This document shows, one piece after another, positions 8,558-17,726 of a stretch of DNA of 64,000 nucleotides. The position numbers were made by a program, and so were the translations under genes. How positions within the stretch are numbered: the first letter of the stretch is position 1; each line of letters starts with the position of its first letter. This DNA comes from Spirosoma sp. 48-14 (GTDB lineage Bacteria; Bacteroidota; Bacteroidia; Cytophagales; Spirosomataceae), in contig NZ_MKUD01000001.1 in the NCBI RefSeq assembly GCF_001898575.1, positions 614,448 through 678,447 of the forward strand, written 5' to 3'. The notes under the pieces are model-generated. The model saw only the letters and a list, made by a program, of their open reading frames with translations, was not told the DNA's origin and made no database searches.

Positions 8558-9331
8558 TTATTGATCCGGCTCAATTGGACCCACGACCCACAAATCCATT
8601 GCTTCTCCAACGCGAATGCGTTCACCAGACCGGGCTTCGGGTCGTTGCCGAACTACTGTTCCTACTTCCTTCTCCGGGTCTTCAACAGAAATAATCGTGC
8701 CGACTTTCAGATTCGACCCCTGAATTGTCAGCTTGGCTTCGTCGAGCGGTAACCCTACAACGTTGGGCACCTCAAACATCGTACTTCCCAGGCCATCTCC
8801 CACCTCAAGATCGATCGTTGCTCCTTTTGGTACGGGAGTTCCGGGCGCAATTTCTTTACCATTATAGAGTTGCCGAAGAACTGAATTCTTCGCTACATCA
8901 GGGACATAAGTTGTTTCACCTTTTTCAAGGCCAAGCGATTTCAGATTTAACTCGGCACTTCGAAGCGTTAAATCTGTCAGATTAGGCATGGACACCATAG
9001 GTGCCATACGCTTGATGAGCGTTATGTATATTTTTCGGCCTTCTTTTACTTTAGCATTAGCCCTGGGATATTGCTGAAAAACCGTTAAAGGCTGCCAGCC
9101 AGCTACATACGCAGAATCTATTTCGTAACGAAGCCCCCGATCTTCGAGCAGGTTCTGCATTTCTTCGAAGCTAAGCTTGGTAACATCAGGCACTGTGATC
9201 GTTTGCCCGTGATTGGTTGTGAAAGGCAGGTAGACAAAGAAAAACCCCAGGAATAAAACTACCAGTAGTGACACAATGATGCCAAGTTGAATCAGCAGGT
9301 CAGAGACGGTACGAGTACTGATCTTGATCAT
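8558..9331 (-). CDS. membrane-anchored PASTA-domain protein
   Basis: The 257-residue protein has one N-terminal membrane helix (about residues 13-34) and then three PASTA repeats. The first starts at ITVPDVTKLSFEEMQNLLEDRGL, the second near VSMPNLTDLTLRSAELNLKSLGL, the third at FEVPNVVGLPLDEAKLTIQGSNL. There is no kinase domain, unlike the Ser/Thr kinases and PBPs that usually carry PASTA. The repeats most likely face the periplasm and bind peptidoglycan fragments or lipid II-like ligands. It lies between ribE and the T9SS cargo gene in the same direction. Confidence 0.9.
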   Translation of the reverse strand: MIKISTRTVSDLLIQLGIIVSLLVVLFLGFFFVYLPFTTNHGQTITVPDVTKLSFEEMQNLLEDRGLRYEIDSAYVAGWQPLTVFQQYPRANAKVKEGRKIYITLIKRMAPMVSMPNLTDLTLRSAELNLKSLGLEKGETTYVPDVAKNSVLRQLYNGKEIAPGTPVPKGATIDLEVGDGLGSTMFEVPNVVGLPLDEAKLTIQGSNLKVGTIISVEDPEKEVGTVVRQRPEARSGERIRVGEAMDLWVVGPIEPDQ

Positions 9332-9393
9332 TCAGGAGGTATAAGTCGATTTAGTAAAGTAAGTACAGGAAACGGCAACAAAGTCAGTAATTC

Positions 9394-10011
9394 TCATTTT
9401 ACGACTTCGCCAGCTACAAAATAAGCGTTTCCCAGCATTTTTTTGATATACTTTCCAACAATATCGAACTCAAGATTAACCCGATCGCCCACAGTAAGGT
9501 CACGGAAGGTGGTATGTTCGTATGTGTACGGAATGATAGTAACCCGAAATTGATCGGGCTGTGAATTGAAAACGGTTAAACTAACGCCATTGATACAAAT
9601 TGACCCTTTTTCGACCGTAATATTACCGGATTCGTCGGGTTCATACTGAAAGTCGAACAGCCAGCTCCCGTTCATATCCTGTATGTTGGTACAAACCCCC
9701 GTCTGGTCAACATGCCCCTGCACAATATGCCCATCAAATCGTCCATTAGCTGGCATACAACGTTCCAGGTTAACCCGATCGCCCACTTTCAACTGACCAA
9801 GGTTTGTTTTCCTCAGCGTTTCATCGACAGCCGTAACAGTGTAACTGCCATCGCTCACGCTAGTGACGGTCAGGCAAACTCCATTATGACTGACACTCTG
9901 ATCAATTTTCAATTCGGAGGCCATATTCGATTCTATCCGAAACGTCAAGTTCGTCCCTTCTGATTCAATGGCCGATACAGTACCGGCTGTTTCTACAATA
10001 CCTGTAAACAT
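9394..10011 (-). CDS. ribE: riboflavin synthase alpha subunit
   Basis: This 205-residue enzyme dismutates two 6,7-dimethyl-8-ribityllumazine molecules into riboflavin and a pyrimidine. It begins MFTGIVETAGTVSAIE, the family's standard N-terminus, which is why I start at 10011 instead of an ATG five codons earlier. Two lumazine-binding repeats are visible: SVSHNGVCLTVTSV and, in the second half, KGSICINGVSLTVFN. LERCMPANGRFDGHIVQGHVD lies between them. No other rib gene is adjacent. Confidence 0.96.
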   Translation of the reverse strand: MFTGIVETAGTVSAIESEGTNLTFRIESNMASELKIDQSVSHNGVCLTVTSVSDGSYTVTAVDETLRKTNLGQLKVGDRVNLERCMPANGRFDGHIVQGHVDQTGVCTNIQDMNGSWLFDFQYEPDESGNITVEKGSICINGVSLTVFNSQPDQFRVTIIPYTYEHTTFRDLTVGDRVNLEFDIVGKYIKKMLGNAYFVAGEVVK

Positions 10012-10032
10012 AAAATCAATAGTCAATAGCCA

Positions 10033-10809
10033 TCACCGAGCCATTGGATCGGTAACAACTGTTATGAACAGCGAACTTCCGAACGGGGTTCGTTGAAACA
10101 GCTTTTGTTCCATTTCTGTGATCCAATACAGTGTTTCATTTAGCCAGGGCGCCGGTAAGTATACATCCGACTGAGCTTCTTCAACCGTACGCCAGCCCAT
10201 CACCAACTGCAACCGCTGCCATTGCCGCATCAGCAAAATTGGGATGGAAAGCGTGAAACTCCAATAGGTCGAGTCGATAATCCGCATACCCATCTCAGGC
10301 ATCATTCTGGCGAAATCACTCAAAACAAACCGTCGAATTACTCCCACAGCAATATCATGCTGGCCTTCAAAAGCGTTGAAAGCATTATTGTTGCTCATCA
10401 GGATTCCCGCAGGTTTCAAACGCTGCTGAAGTGCCTGTATTAATGGCAATAGATCAGCATCGGTAAAGTAACAAAATACGTCATTACAGATAATGGCATC
10501 ATACTGAATGTGTGGTTCAAAATGGGCCAGATCATTTAGGTTAAGTGAAGTAACTGGCAGATTGTGTTGTTGGCAAAACGCAATGGCATCCGCAGACCCA
10601 TCGATACCCCACAAATCGGTATAGCCTTTCTTACGAAGATACGCGAGCATACCACCTGTCCCGCAGCCTGCATCCAGGATTTTTATAGTCTTACGGTCGC
10701 CAAACTGCCGACGAAGAGCCGTTTCTACCCGCTTATGCAGACTACGATACCACCATAACTGCCCTTCCAGTCGGGCCATCTTCTCAAATTCTTCCGAATG
10801 GCCAATCAT
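10033..10809 (-). CDS. class I SAM-dependent methyltransferase
   Basis: The 258-residue protein has SAM motif I as ILDAGCGTGGMLAYLRKKG (about residues 44-62), the acidic loop GIDGSADAIAFCQQ, and DAIICNDVFCYFTD for motif II. The N-terminal LEGQLWWYRSLHKRVE resembles SAM methyltransferases found in glycan clusters. The C-terminal part may include a hydrophobic, membrane-associated helix (SFTLSIPILLMRQW). It follows the GT2, aminotransferase and FdtA-like genes on the same strand, so a sugar or lipid-linked acceptor is reasonable but not shown. Confidence 0.85.
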   Translation of the reverse strand: MIGHSEEFEKMARLEGQLWWYRSLHKRVETALRRQFGDRKTIKILDAGCGTGGMLAYLRKKGYTDLWGIDGSADAIAFCQQHNLPVTSLNLNDLAHFEPHIQYDAIICNDVFCYFTDADLLPLIQALQQRLKPAGILMSNNNAFNAFEGQHDIAVGVIRRFVLSDFARMMPEMGMRIIDSTYWSFTLSIPILLMRQWQRLQLVMGWRTVEEAQSDVYLPAPWLNETLYWITEMEQKLFQRTPFGSSLFITVVTDPMAR

Positions 10810-10863
10810 AGAGAACGTGTGAATAAGCGAGATGATGCATGAATTAAAGCAACCCGCGGATGT

Positions 10864-11793
10864 CTATTCTGTTGGTTGTCCGCGCTTTCGTTCTTTTTCA
10901 ACATAGGCTGGAAGCCCGCTGTAAGCCATAAATAATTTACCGAGGTATTCACCCAATACACCTAAAAAGAGCATTTGTACCCCTAATCCTATTCCGATTG
11001 CACACACAATAATCCCCCAGCCAGGAATAGTGACGGACTTCGTGATCCAGCCTATTATGAAAAACAAACCGATGAAAAGACTCACAACAAACAAACCTGC
11101 ACCAAACACCGTAAAAATTCGAATTGGCCAGAGCGAGTACCCAATAAACACATTCAGAAATAAACTGATAAGTTTCCGAATCGTATAACTAGAGCGCCCC
11201 TCAGCTCGCGCATGATGCGGCACTTCAACACTGGCGACATTCCGTGTTACCCGGAAAATAAGTCCGTCGATGTATGGATAAGGCCCTTTGTACCGAATAA
11301 TTTCGTTGATCACGTCCCGTCGAATCAGTTTAAAGCTCGACAGGTATAAATCGCGTGGCTTGCCAATGGAGTAGGTTGTCAGCGTGTTGACGAGCCAACT
11401 GCCCAGGTTTCTGAACCAATGGTGTTCTTTTTGGGCATAGCGGCTGTATACCACATCATAATCACCCTGCTCAGCAGTCGTTACGAGCCTGAGAATTGCT
11501 TCTGGCGGATTCTGAAAATCATCGTCGATGATCACGGCATATTTTCCAGAAGCATGATTAAGCCCGCACAGAACCGCATTGAATTCACCAAAATTCGTTC
11601 GTAACGACACAAACGTCACGTTCGGATAGCGATTCTCCAGTTGCTGACAGACCGCTTCCGAATTATCCTGACTACCGTCATTGACGAGCACAACGTCAAA
11701 CTCCTGCCCCAACAGGCAGTCCTGTAAACGCTCAACCAACGGCCCTATGGTTCGTTCGCTGTTGTAGACCGGAATAACGACGGAAAGCTCCAT
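10864..11793 (-). CDS. GT2 family polyprenyl-phosphate glycosyltransferase
   Basis: The 309-residue protein starts MELSVVIPVYNSERTI, has VLVNDGSQDNS and the DXD-like IDDDFQNPPEA, the arrangement of GtrB/ArnC/DPM1-type enzymes that load a sugar onto undecaprenyl phosphate. Two hydrophobic helices follow (about residues 230-262 and 265-290), also typical of ArnC/GtrB. The gene sits downstream of an FdtB-like aminotransferase gene, so the transferred sugar may be the 3-amino sugar made by that pair. This link is inference. The product would act at the inner face of the cytoplasmic membrane. Confidence 0.88.
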   Translation of the reverse strand: MELSVVIPVYNSERTIGPLVERLQDCLLGQEFDVVLVNDGSQDNSEAVCQQLENRYPNVTFVSLRTNFGEFNAVLCGLNHASGKYAVIIDDDFQNPPEAILRLVTTAEQGDYDVVYSRYAQKEHHWFRNLGSWLVNTLTTYSIGKPRDLYLSSFKLIRRDVINEIIRYKGPYPYIDGLIFRVTRNVASVEVPHHARAEGRSSYTIRKLISLFLNVFIGYSLWPIRIFTVFGAGLFVVSLFIGLFFIIGWITKSVTIPGWGIIVCAIGIGLGVQMLFLGVLGEYLGKLFMAYSGLPAYVEKERKRGQPTE

Positions 11794-11859
11794 AAAAGAA
11801 AAAGCGATATGCTGAGGGCGAAGAAGAGTAGGCTGTAACTACGCAATTTTACTCCCTCC

Positions 11860-12951
11860 TCATTCACTAAATTGGTTAATCGAATCGATAATATAGGCAA
11901 CTTCTACATCCGTCAAGGACGGATTGAGCGGTAGACTTAACACCTCCTGATGTAGTTGTTCCGAAATTGGAAACGAGAGGTTACCATACGACTCATAGGC
12001 CCGCTGTTTATGGGGTGGGATCGGATAATGAACATCGGTACTAATGCCTCGTCCACGCAGGTACGTCTGCAATTGATTACGTCGTGGATGGCGAATCACG
12101 AACAAATGCCAGACATCCTGATCAATCTGATCGGTAGGCGGTAAGCTTACTTCAGGATGCTGAATACCATTCAGGTACTGACGAGCTAGTGCCCGTCTGC
12201 GCTCATTATCAGTATCAAGACCAGGGAGTTTAGCGGAGAGGATAGCTGCCTGCAACTCATCCAGTCGACTATTATGTCCCTGATACTCATTGACGTATTT
12301 TTTTGCTGAACCATAGTTTCGGAGGGCACGCAAGCGCTGAGCCAATGCATCATCATTGGTCGTAATAGCTCCAGCATCACCCATAGCCCCAAGGTTTTTG
12401 CTCGGGTAAAAGCTCCATCCGGCAGCATCGCCCAGACTACCAGCCCGTTCTAGACCATACAACGCCCCATGCGCCTGCGCTGCATCTTCAAGAATCGTCA
12501 AGCCATATTGCTCTGCCAGCTTCCTGATAGGCTCCATAGTGCAACACCGACCATACAAATGAACCGGCAATATGGCCCTCGTTCGTTTGGTTATTGCTGC
12601 CTCAATACAAGTGGGATCAAGTAAGTAGGTTTGCGGGTCTGGTTCGACCAGTACAGGAGTTAAGCCAGCCAGCGTAATACTAAGCACTGATGCTATATAG
12701 GCATTCGACGCTACAATGACTTCGCTACCCGCCGGAAACTCCCAGGCTTTTAGTACGAGCGTCAACGCATCCAGCCCGTTGGCGACCCCAATACAATACT
12801 TTGTTTGGCAATAGGCCGCAAACGCTGCTTCAAAGGCTTCCACCTCCCGACCCAGTATGTACCATCCAGATTTCAGGACTCGGTCAGTAGCAGCCTGTAT
12901 AGCTAATTCGTATGGCTCATTAACACGCTTAAGATCCAGAAAAGGAATCAT
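11860..12951 (-). CDS. DegT/DnrJ/EryC1 sugar aminotransferase (FdtB-like)
   Basis: The 363-residue PLP enzyme has the family features [15 protein letters not shown] at the N-terminus, [14 protein letters not shown], the [14 protein letters not shown]-binding segment, and the Schiff-base lysine in [14 protein letters not shown]. It transaminates a keto group on a nucleotide sugar. The preceding FdtA-like gene overlaps its start by 4 bp, the usual arrangement for FdtA-FdtB or QdtA-QdtB, making dTDP-3-amino-3,6-dideoxyhexose from the 3-keto sugar. The exact stereochemistry of the product cannot be read here. RmlA and RmlB are not in this window. Confidence 0.88.
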   Translation of the reverse strand: MIPFLDLKRVNEPYELAIQAATDRVLKSGWYILGREVEAFEAAFAAYCQTKYCIGVANGLDALTLVLKAWEFPAGSEVIVASNAYIASVLSITLAGLTPVLVEPDPQTYLLDPTCIEAAITKRTRAILPVHLYGRCCTMEPIRKLAEQYGLTILEDAAQAHGALYGLERAGSLGDAAGWSFYPSKNLGAMGDAGAITTNDDALAQRLRALRNYGSAKKYVNEYQGHNSRLDELQAAILSAKLPGLDTDNERRRALARQYLNGIQHPEVSLPPTDQIDQDVWHLFVIRHPRRNQLQTYLRGRGISTDVHYPIPPHKQRAYESYGNLSFPISEQLHQEVLSLPLNPSLTDVEVAYIIDSINQFSE

Positions 12952-13343
12952 TCGGAATCGGCCATGATCAGCCGACTATTGGGGTAAGGTTCGTAAATGT
13001 AGTCGTCTTTGTCGTAGGTTTCATTCGATACGACCAGCAAAATAGCGTCGCTTGAGAACTCATCCATGATATGCCAGTCTTCTGGCGCTAGCACCAGGCA
13101 CTGACGGGGCGATTTCAGATGGAATGTAGTTTCTTCGTCTCCATTGTTAGTATAAATCCGGCAGCTGCCATTCAGGCATATAAGCGCATTCCAGGCACGA
13201 ATATGTCGATGACCAGCCCTTGCCCCCTGGCCAGCTTCATAAATATAAAAAACTCGCTGAATCGCTCCTGGTATAATATCTTCAAAAACGGTAAGATTTC
13301 CGTTTCCAGACGTAAATGTTTTCAATTCGTGAAGCTCAGCCAT
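12948..13343 (-). CDS. FdtA/QdtA-type dTDP-sugar 3,4-ketoisomerase (cupin)
   Basis: The 131-residue protein is a WxcM-like/FdtA cupin: [19 protein letters not shown], then [20 protein letters not shown] with the His-x-His that serves as catalytic base in FdtA, and a closing [29 protein letters not shown]. It would convert dTDP-4-keto-6-deoxyglucose to the 3-keto isomer. Its stop overlaps the aminotransferase start (ATGA), supporting translational coupling. It is the first gene of the glycan set, and the AT-rich region upstream is the likely promoter. Confidence 0.85.
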   Translation of the reverse strand: MAELHELKTFTSGNGNLTVFEDIIPGAIQRVFYIYEAGQGARAGHRHIRAWNALICLNGSCRIYTNNGDEETTFHLKSPRQCLVLAPEDWHIMDEFSSDAILLVVSNETYDKDDYIYEPYPNSRLIMADSE

Positions 13344-13652
13344 ATACGGAATAGAATTATCTACCGTGATGAAGTATCACAATTTTAGCGCATAAAGATA
13401 TTAAAAAACAATTAAAGACCTCTATACTGATTGTAATGACATTGTAAACTTAACAACCTCTACGATTCAGGCAATGAAATAGCTATCGTCAGGCGATATT
13501 ACTAATTAAATTATAAATTTTTGTTAGTTAATTATCAGATTATTCTGCTGTTTGTCATTGATCAAAAAGTTTTCAATGGACTGTTCTACATTACCATTCT
13601 TTATTTTTACAACCTCCGAGTAACAAATTGGCTTGAAGCTACTACTTAGCAT
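13344..13652. other. AT-rich divergent intergenic region
   Basis: This 309-bp region lies between the divergent FdtA-like and DUF1684 genes. It is visibly AT-rich and probably holds both promoters. No ORF or RNA is convincing. Confidence 0.5.
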
Positions 13653-14288
13653 ATGATAAAAAATAAATTTTTCCTGGGAGGGCTGTTTCTAATCGCACTT
13701 GTGGTTTTATACTATTCATTTTTTGATGGCGGAAACGCATCATCGAATAATGATCTTGACGCAACGGTTAACCCGGAAGCTTATCGTCAGCAACTGGCAG
13801 ATGCCCGAAAAAAGAAAGACGAGTTTTTTCGCACCGACGGTGAATCTCCTATTAAAGACAAAACCACTTTTCGAGGCCTAAGCTATTTCCCAGTTGATCC
13901 CTCCTATCGGGTTGTGGCACGGCTTGAACCGTTTGCTGATAAAACACAAAAATTAGTGGTTCGTATGAGCGACGGTAATGAAGAAGTGTACGACAAGTTT
14001 GCCCACGCGGTTTTTAAATTGAATGGCGAAACCTGTCGCCTATTAGTGGTCAAACTTGAGAATACCTATTCTATTTTATTTCGTGATGGTACATCAGGTA
14101 AGGAGACGTATGGTGGAGGGCGCTACCTTGAACTAGACCCGGCTCAATTGACCAGCAACGGCGCTATAGTCGATTTCAACAATGCCTATAATCCGTATTG
14201 TGCTTATAACCCTACTTATTCCTGCCCGATACCCCCAGCCGAAAATACATTAAGTGTACCTGTAAAGGCTGGAGAAACGTATCATTAA
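13653..14288 (+). CDS. DUF1684 domain protein, membrane-anchored
   Basis: The 211-residue protein has one N-terminal hydrophobic helix (residues 5-24) and a DUF1684 domain. Visible marks are ARKKKDEFFRTDGESPI, FRGLSYFPVDPSYRVVARL, FRDGTSGKETYGGGRYLEL and the C-terminal DFNNAYNPYCAYNPTYSCPIPP. The last block, with its two cysteines, is the most conserved part of the family. Function is unknown; the helix could be either an uncleaved anchor or a signal peptide. It runs in the same direction as pheT, 133 bp upstream. Confidence 0.85.
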   Translation: MIKNKFFLGGLFLIALVVLYYSFFDGGNASSNNDLDATVNPEAYRQQLADARKKKDEFFRTDGESPIKDKTTFRGLSYFPVDPSYRVVARLEPFADKTQKLVVRMSDGNEEVYDKFAHAVFKLNGETCRLLVVKLENTYSILFRDGTSGKETYGGGRYLELDPAQLTSNGAIVDFNNAYNPYCAYNPTYSCPIPPAENTLSVPVKAGETYH

Positions 14289-14388
14289 AGGCATCAGGGA
14301 ATCATAAAGACCAACAGGATGAAAGGCAATACGTTACCTCTTCATCCTTTTTCCTTTCTTCAACTTCCTGCTTTCCTGCTTTCCTCCT

Positions 14389-14396
14389 TACCTTTG
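14389..14396 (+). promoter_or_regulatory. candidate -7 box for pheT
   Basis: TACCTTTG fits TAnnTTTG and lies 25 bp before the pheT ATG, implying a short leader. A matching -33 TTG is not obvious. Confidence 0.5.
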
Positions 14397-14421
14397 TAAC
14401 AATTACCTGTTTCGCCTGTGT

Positions 14422-16851
14422 ATGGAAATTTCCTATAAATGGTTACAAGATTTTATTGAATTACCGGAATTACCGGAAGAAGTTGGCAAAATGCTGACTG
14501 CAACGGGGCTTGAAGTTGAAGGAGTTGAGAAAATTGAAGCCATACCGGGTGGACTGGAAGGAGTAGTGGTTGGTGAAGTACTGACCTGCACTAAACACCC
14601 GGATGCCGATAAATTAAGTCTTACTACCGTGGATGTAGGTACCGGACAACCGTTACCTATTGTTTGTGGAGCACCTAATGTGGCCGCCGGGCAGAAAGTA
14701 GTGGTTGCCCTCGTTGGGGCAACGTTACACCCTGCTTCGGGCGAAGCGTTTCAGATCAAAAAAGCAAAAATTCGTGGTGCCGCTTCTGAAGGAATGATTT
14801 GTGCCGAAGATGAAATTGGCCTGGGAACATCGCACGCAGGGATTATGGTGCTGGATACTGACCTGCCCAATGGGACACCTGCGGCTCGGTACTTCAACAT
14901 GGAAGCCGATTATCAGATTGCAATCGGCCTGACTCCTAACCGGATTGATGCCGCTTCGCACTATGGCACAGCCCGTGACCTAAAAGCCGCACTGAATCGT
15001 CCCCTTCGTTTACCCTCAGTGGATGCGTTTGCGGTCAACAATACGAACCTGACCCTGGATGTGCGCGTCGACGATACGGCTGCCTGCCCTCGCTATACCG
15101 GCCTGACTATTAGTGGGCTCACCGTAGCCGAATCGCCGGAATGGCTTAAACAGCGCCTGATTGCTATTGGCCAGAAACCGATCAACAACGTAGTCGACAT
15201 TACGAATTTCGTTCTGCATGACCTCGGGCAACCGCTCCACGCGTTCGACGCAGACAGGATAGCCGGAAACCAGGTCATTGTCAAGACCTTGCCGGAAGGA
15301 ACCCCATTTGTTACCCTTGATGGCGTTGAGCGAAAACTCAGCAGTACGGACCTGATGATCTGTGATGCTGAAAAGCCCATGTGTATTGCCGGTGTATTTG
15401 GAGGACAGTACTCGGGGGTTTCGATGCAGACCACCAGCATCTTTCTGGAATCAGCCTACTTCTCGGCCACGTCTGTTCGGAAAACCGCTCAATATCACGG
15501 GCTTAAAACCGATGCATCGTTCCGATTTGAGCGTGGGACGGACCCGAATATGCCCGTCTTCGCCCTCAAACGAGCAGCCTTGCTCATTCGGGAAATTGCA
15601 GGTGGTACGATCAGTTCGGCGATTACGGATATTTATCCAAATCCAATAGAGCCTTTCCGGGTACCCGTGCGCTATCGGAACATTGATCGACTAATCGGAA
15701 TACAAATTGCCCATACCGAAATCCACCGCATTCTGGAAGCGCTGGACATTCAGGCAGACGAACGAACGGACGAAGGCTTTATCGCCATTGTTCCTCCGTA
15801 CCGTGTCGATGTTACGCGTGAGGCAGATGTAATCGAAGAGATTCTGCGTATTTATGGTCTGGATAATGTTCCACTCTCGGTAAACCTGTCTGCTGATTCG
15901 CTATCAGAATTTCCGAAAACAGATCCCGACGGCTGGCAGAATCGAGTGGGTCAGTTGATGGCGGCTAATGGATTTTACGAGATTCTGACCTTATCACTTA
16001 CGCGGCCTGCTTATCACGATGCCATCCGGTCAGCTTTGCCCAACGACGACGTCACCTTACTGAACCCGCTTAGTGATGAACTATCCGTTATGCGCCAGAC
16101 GCTCCTGTTTTCATCGCTGGAAACGCTGGCTTACAACCTGAACCGGCGGCAGAAAGACCTGAAAACCTTTGAGTTCGGGAAAGTGTATTATAAAGTAAAA
16201 CTCGAAGATGGCGGCACTAAATATGTGGAGCGTATGCGGTTAAGCCTGGCTATCACAGGTAATGAATCATCGGAAAGCTGGCTACAAAAAGGTCAGCCCG
16301 TTGTTTATCATGATTTGGCTACGGCTACCCAGCGTATTCTCAATCTGTTCCGTATTAAATCGTTTGAGACGCAGCCCGCCGACTCAGCCATTTTCCAATA
16401 TGGTTTGACGTACATAGTCAATAAAAAACCAATTGTTAGTCTGGGATTGGTTCAGCCAAAACTAACTAAGCTGATTGACCTGAAGCAGCCTGTATTTTAT
16501 GCTGATTTTGACTGGGAAGCGTTGTTAAAATTGGCAACTGGTAAGGTGCGTTATCAGGAAGTATCCCGCTTCCCGGAAGTCCGTCGGGATCTGTCACTGG
16601 TTATCGATAAGGGCGTTACGTTTGAGCAAATCAGTCGGCTGGCTCGGCAAACGGAGCGGAAGTTACTACAGTCGATTAATGTTTTCGATGTATATGAAGG
16701 CGATAATCTGGGGGCAGGGAAGAAAGCGTATTCGGTCAATTTTATGCTACAGGATTCGACGCAAACCCTTACCGACGCGGCTATTGACAAAACTATGCAG
16801 CGGCTCATGGTTGCCTTCGAAAAAGAGCTGGGAGCTGTCATTCGTAAATGA
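14422..16851 (+). CDS. pheT: phenylalanine-tRNA ligase beta subunit
   Basis: PheT forms the alpha2-beta2 enzyme that charges tRNA-Phe. The 809-residue chain begins MEISYKWLQDFIELPELPEE, then the EMAP-like tRNA-binding domain (about 40-150), the B3/B4 editing region (about 210-395) with NNVVDITNFVLHDLGQPLHAFD, the B5 domain (about 400-475), the catalytic-like core (about 490-700), and an FDX-ACB domain from VSRFPEVRRDLSLVID to the end. Length is normal. pheS is not in the window, as is usual in Bacteroidota where the subunit genes are separated. The following genes encode a coiled-coil protein, ZapA and RNase Y. Confidence 0.97.
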   Translation: MEISYKWLQDFIELPELPEEVGKMLTATGLEVEGVEKIEAIPGGLEGVVVGEVLTCTKHPDADKLSLTTVDVGTGQPLPIVCGAPNVAAGQKVVVALVGATLHPASGEAFQIKKAKIRGAASEGMICAEDEIGLGTSHAGIMVLDTDLPNGTPAARYFNMEADYQIAIGLTPNRIDAASHYGTARDLKAALNRPLRLPSVDAFAVNNTNLTLDVRVDDTAACPRYTGLTISGLTVAESPEWLKQRLIAIGQKPINNVVDITNFVLHDLGQPLHAFDADRIAGNQVIVKTLPEGTPFVTLDGVERKLSSTDLMICDAEKPMCIAGVFGGQYSGVSMQTTSIFLESAYFSATSVRKTAQYHGLKTDASFRFERGTDPNMPVFALKRAALLIREIAGGTISSAITDIYPNPIEPFRVPVRYRNIDRLIGIQIAHTEIHRILEALDIQADERTDEGFIAIVPPYRVDVTREADVIEEILRIYGLDNVPLSVNLSADSLSEFPKTDPDGWQNRVGQLMAANGFYEILTLSLTRPAYHDAIRSALPNDDVTLLNPLSDELSVMRQTLLFSSLETLAYNLNRRQKDLKTFEFGKVYYKVKLEDGGTKYVERMRLSLAITGNESSESWLQKGQPVVYHDLATATQRILNLFRIKSFETQPADSAIFQYGLTYIVNKKPIVSLGLVQPKLTKLIDLKQPVFYADFDWEALLKLATGKVRYQEVSRFPEVRRDLSLVIDKGVTFEQISRLARQTERKLLQSINVFDVYEGDNLGAGKKAYSVNFMLQDSTQTLTDAAIDKTMQRLMVAFEKELGAVIRK

Positions 16852-16944
16852 TTGAATGATGGAATTGTTGAATGATTGAATAAGCCGGCTTCAACTGTTT
16901 TATTCAATCATTCAACAATTCTATCGTTCAACAATTCTATCAAC
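16847..16944. repeat. octamer-repeat hairpin (family member A)
   Basis: The left arm is built of 8-bp units such as AATGATTG, AATGATGG, AATTGTTG and AATGATTG, and overlaps the pheT stop. A 22-bp segment at 16862-16883 is perfectly inverted at 16900-16921. It probably terminates or processes the pheT transcript, and belongs with similar hairpins near 23500, 30933, 35741, 55828 and 59563. Confidence 0.8.
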
Positions 16945-16947
16945 ACT

Positions 16948-17286
16948 GTGGTTAGCGAGCATCAAATTATTGCATTGGTGGAGCGATTTGAGCACAAGCT
17001 CAAGTTGCTTACAAATCTGTATGCCGATGCCAAAAACCAGATTGAGCAATTAGAACGGGAGAAAGAGGCCCTGCAGGAAAGCCTTAAAGCCGAGCAGGAC
17101 CAAGTGAAGGAATTACGAAAAAAATCAACTAAGGCGGAAAATAATACAGCTATTTCAAAAGATAGTGGTATAATTGTAAAAGACAACCTGTTAAGAACAG
17201 GTACGAATGCTGAATTAAAACAACAACTCGACGAGTATATCCAGGAATTGGAACGGTGTATAGCTCATTTGAGTAGTTTGTCATAA
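16948..17286 (+). CDS. small coiled-coil protein next to zapA
   Basis: The 112-residue product starting at GTG 16948 is almost entirely charged helix: IIALVERFEHKLKLLTNLYADAK, then QIEQLEREKEALQESLKAEQ, a predicted coiled coil, with a second helix at ELKQQLDEYIQELERCIAHL. It lacks a signal peptide or membrane segment. An upstream TTG lies inside the repeat hairpin, so GTG 16948 is preferred. It ends 46 bp before zapA. Partners of ZapA that are short coiled coils are known in other phyla (ZapB, ZauP); a similar role here is inference from position and shape. Confidence 0.7.
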   Translation: MVSEHQIIALVERFEHKLKLLTNLYADAKNQIEQLEREKEALQESLKAEQDQVKELRKKSTKAENNTAISKDSGIIVKDNLLRTGTNAELKQQLDEYIQELERCIAHLSSLS

Positions 17287-17332
17287 ACCTAAATTGGCTC
17301 CGAGGAATAGCCCAACTGAGCCGACTGCAGCG

Positions 17333-17620
17333 ATGGAAGAACTGTCAATTCGCGTAAAAATTGCGGATCGGTACTACAAGTTGTTTGTAGAGCCCGAAGC
17401 GGAAGCCGTAGTGCGCGAAGCCGCCAAGCTGATTCAGGATGAACTGAAACAATACCGGGACAAGGGCTTTGCGGAAACACAGGAAGCCCTGGCAATGATA
17501 GCCTTCGACTGCTTAGTAACTAAGCTCAGAGGAGAACGTAAAATGCAGCGATTACAACAGATGGTATTTGACAAAATCACTCAATTAGACCAGGTTGTCA
17601 CGCCGGTCGTTTCGACATAG
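17333..17620 (+). CDS. zapA: cell division protein ZapA
   Basis: The 95-residue protein begins MEELSIRVKIADRYYKLFVEPEAE and has REAAKLIQDELKQYRDKGFAETQEALAMIAFDCL followed by a C-terminal helix, as in ZapA, which bundles FtsZ filaments at the division ring. The ATG at 17333 aligns with the family start; an upstream in-frame codon adds 13 residues without similarity. Order pheT, coiled coil, zapA, rny fits Bacteroidota chromosomes as I know them. Confidence 0.88.
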   Translation: MEELSIRVKIADRYYKLFVEPEAEAVVREAAKLIQDELKQYRDKGFAETQEALAMIAFDCLVTKLRGERKMQRLQQMVFDKITQLDQVVTPVVST

Positions 17621-17726
17621 ATAACCTACGGGCTACATACCCGATATAATTTTTCGAGTTCGCGTTCAGGGCACTCGTATCGAAGCAGGTTGAAGGTTTT
17701 TTGTTCAACCCTAACGATATAGTCCA

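Noticed and set aside
17621-17726. Possible 6S RNA between zapA and rny
   Set aside because: The gap is only 106 bp and lacks a long bulged duplex; kept as a low-interest finding only.
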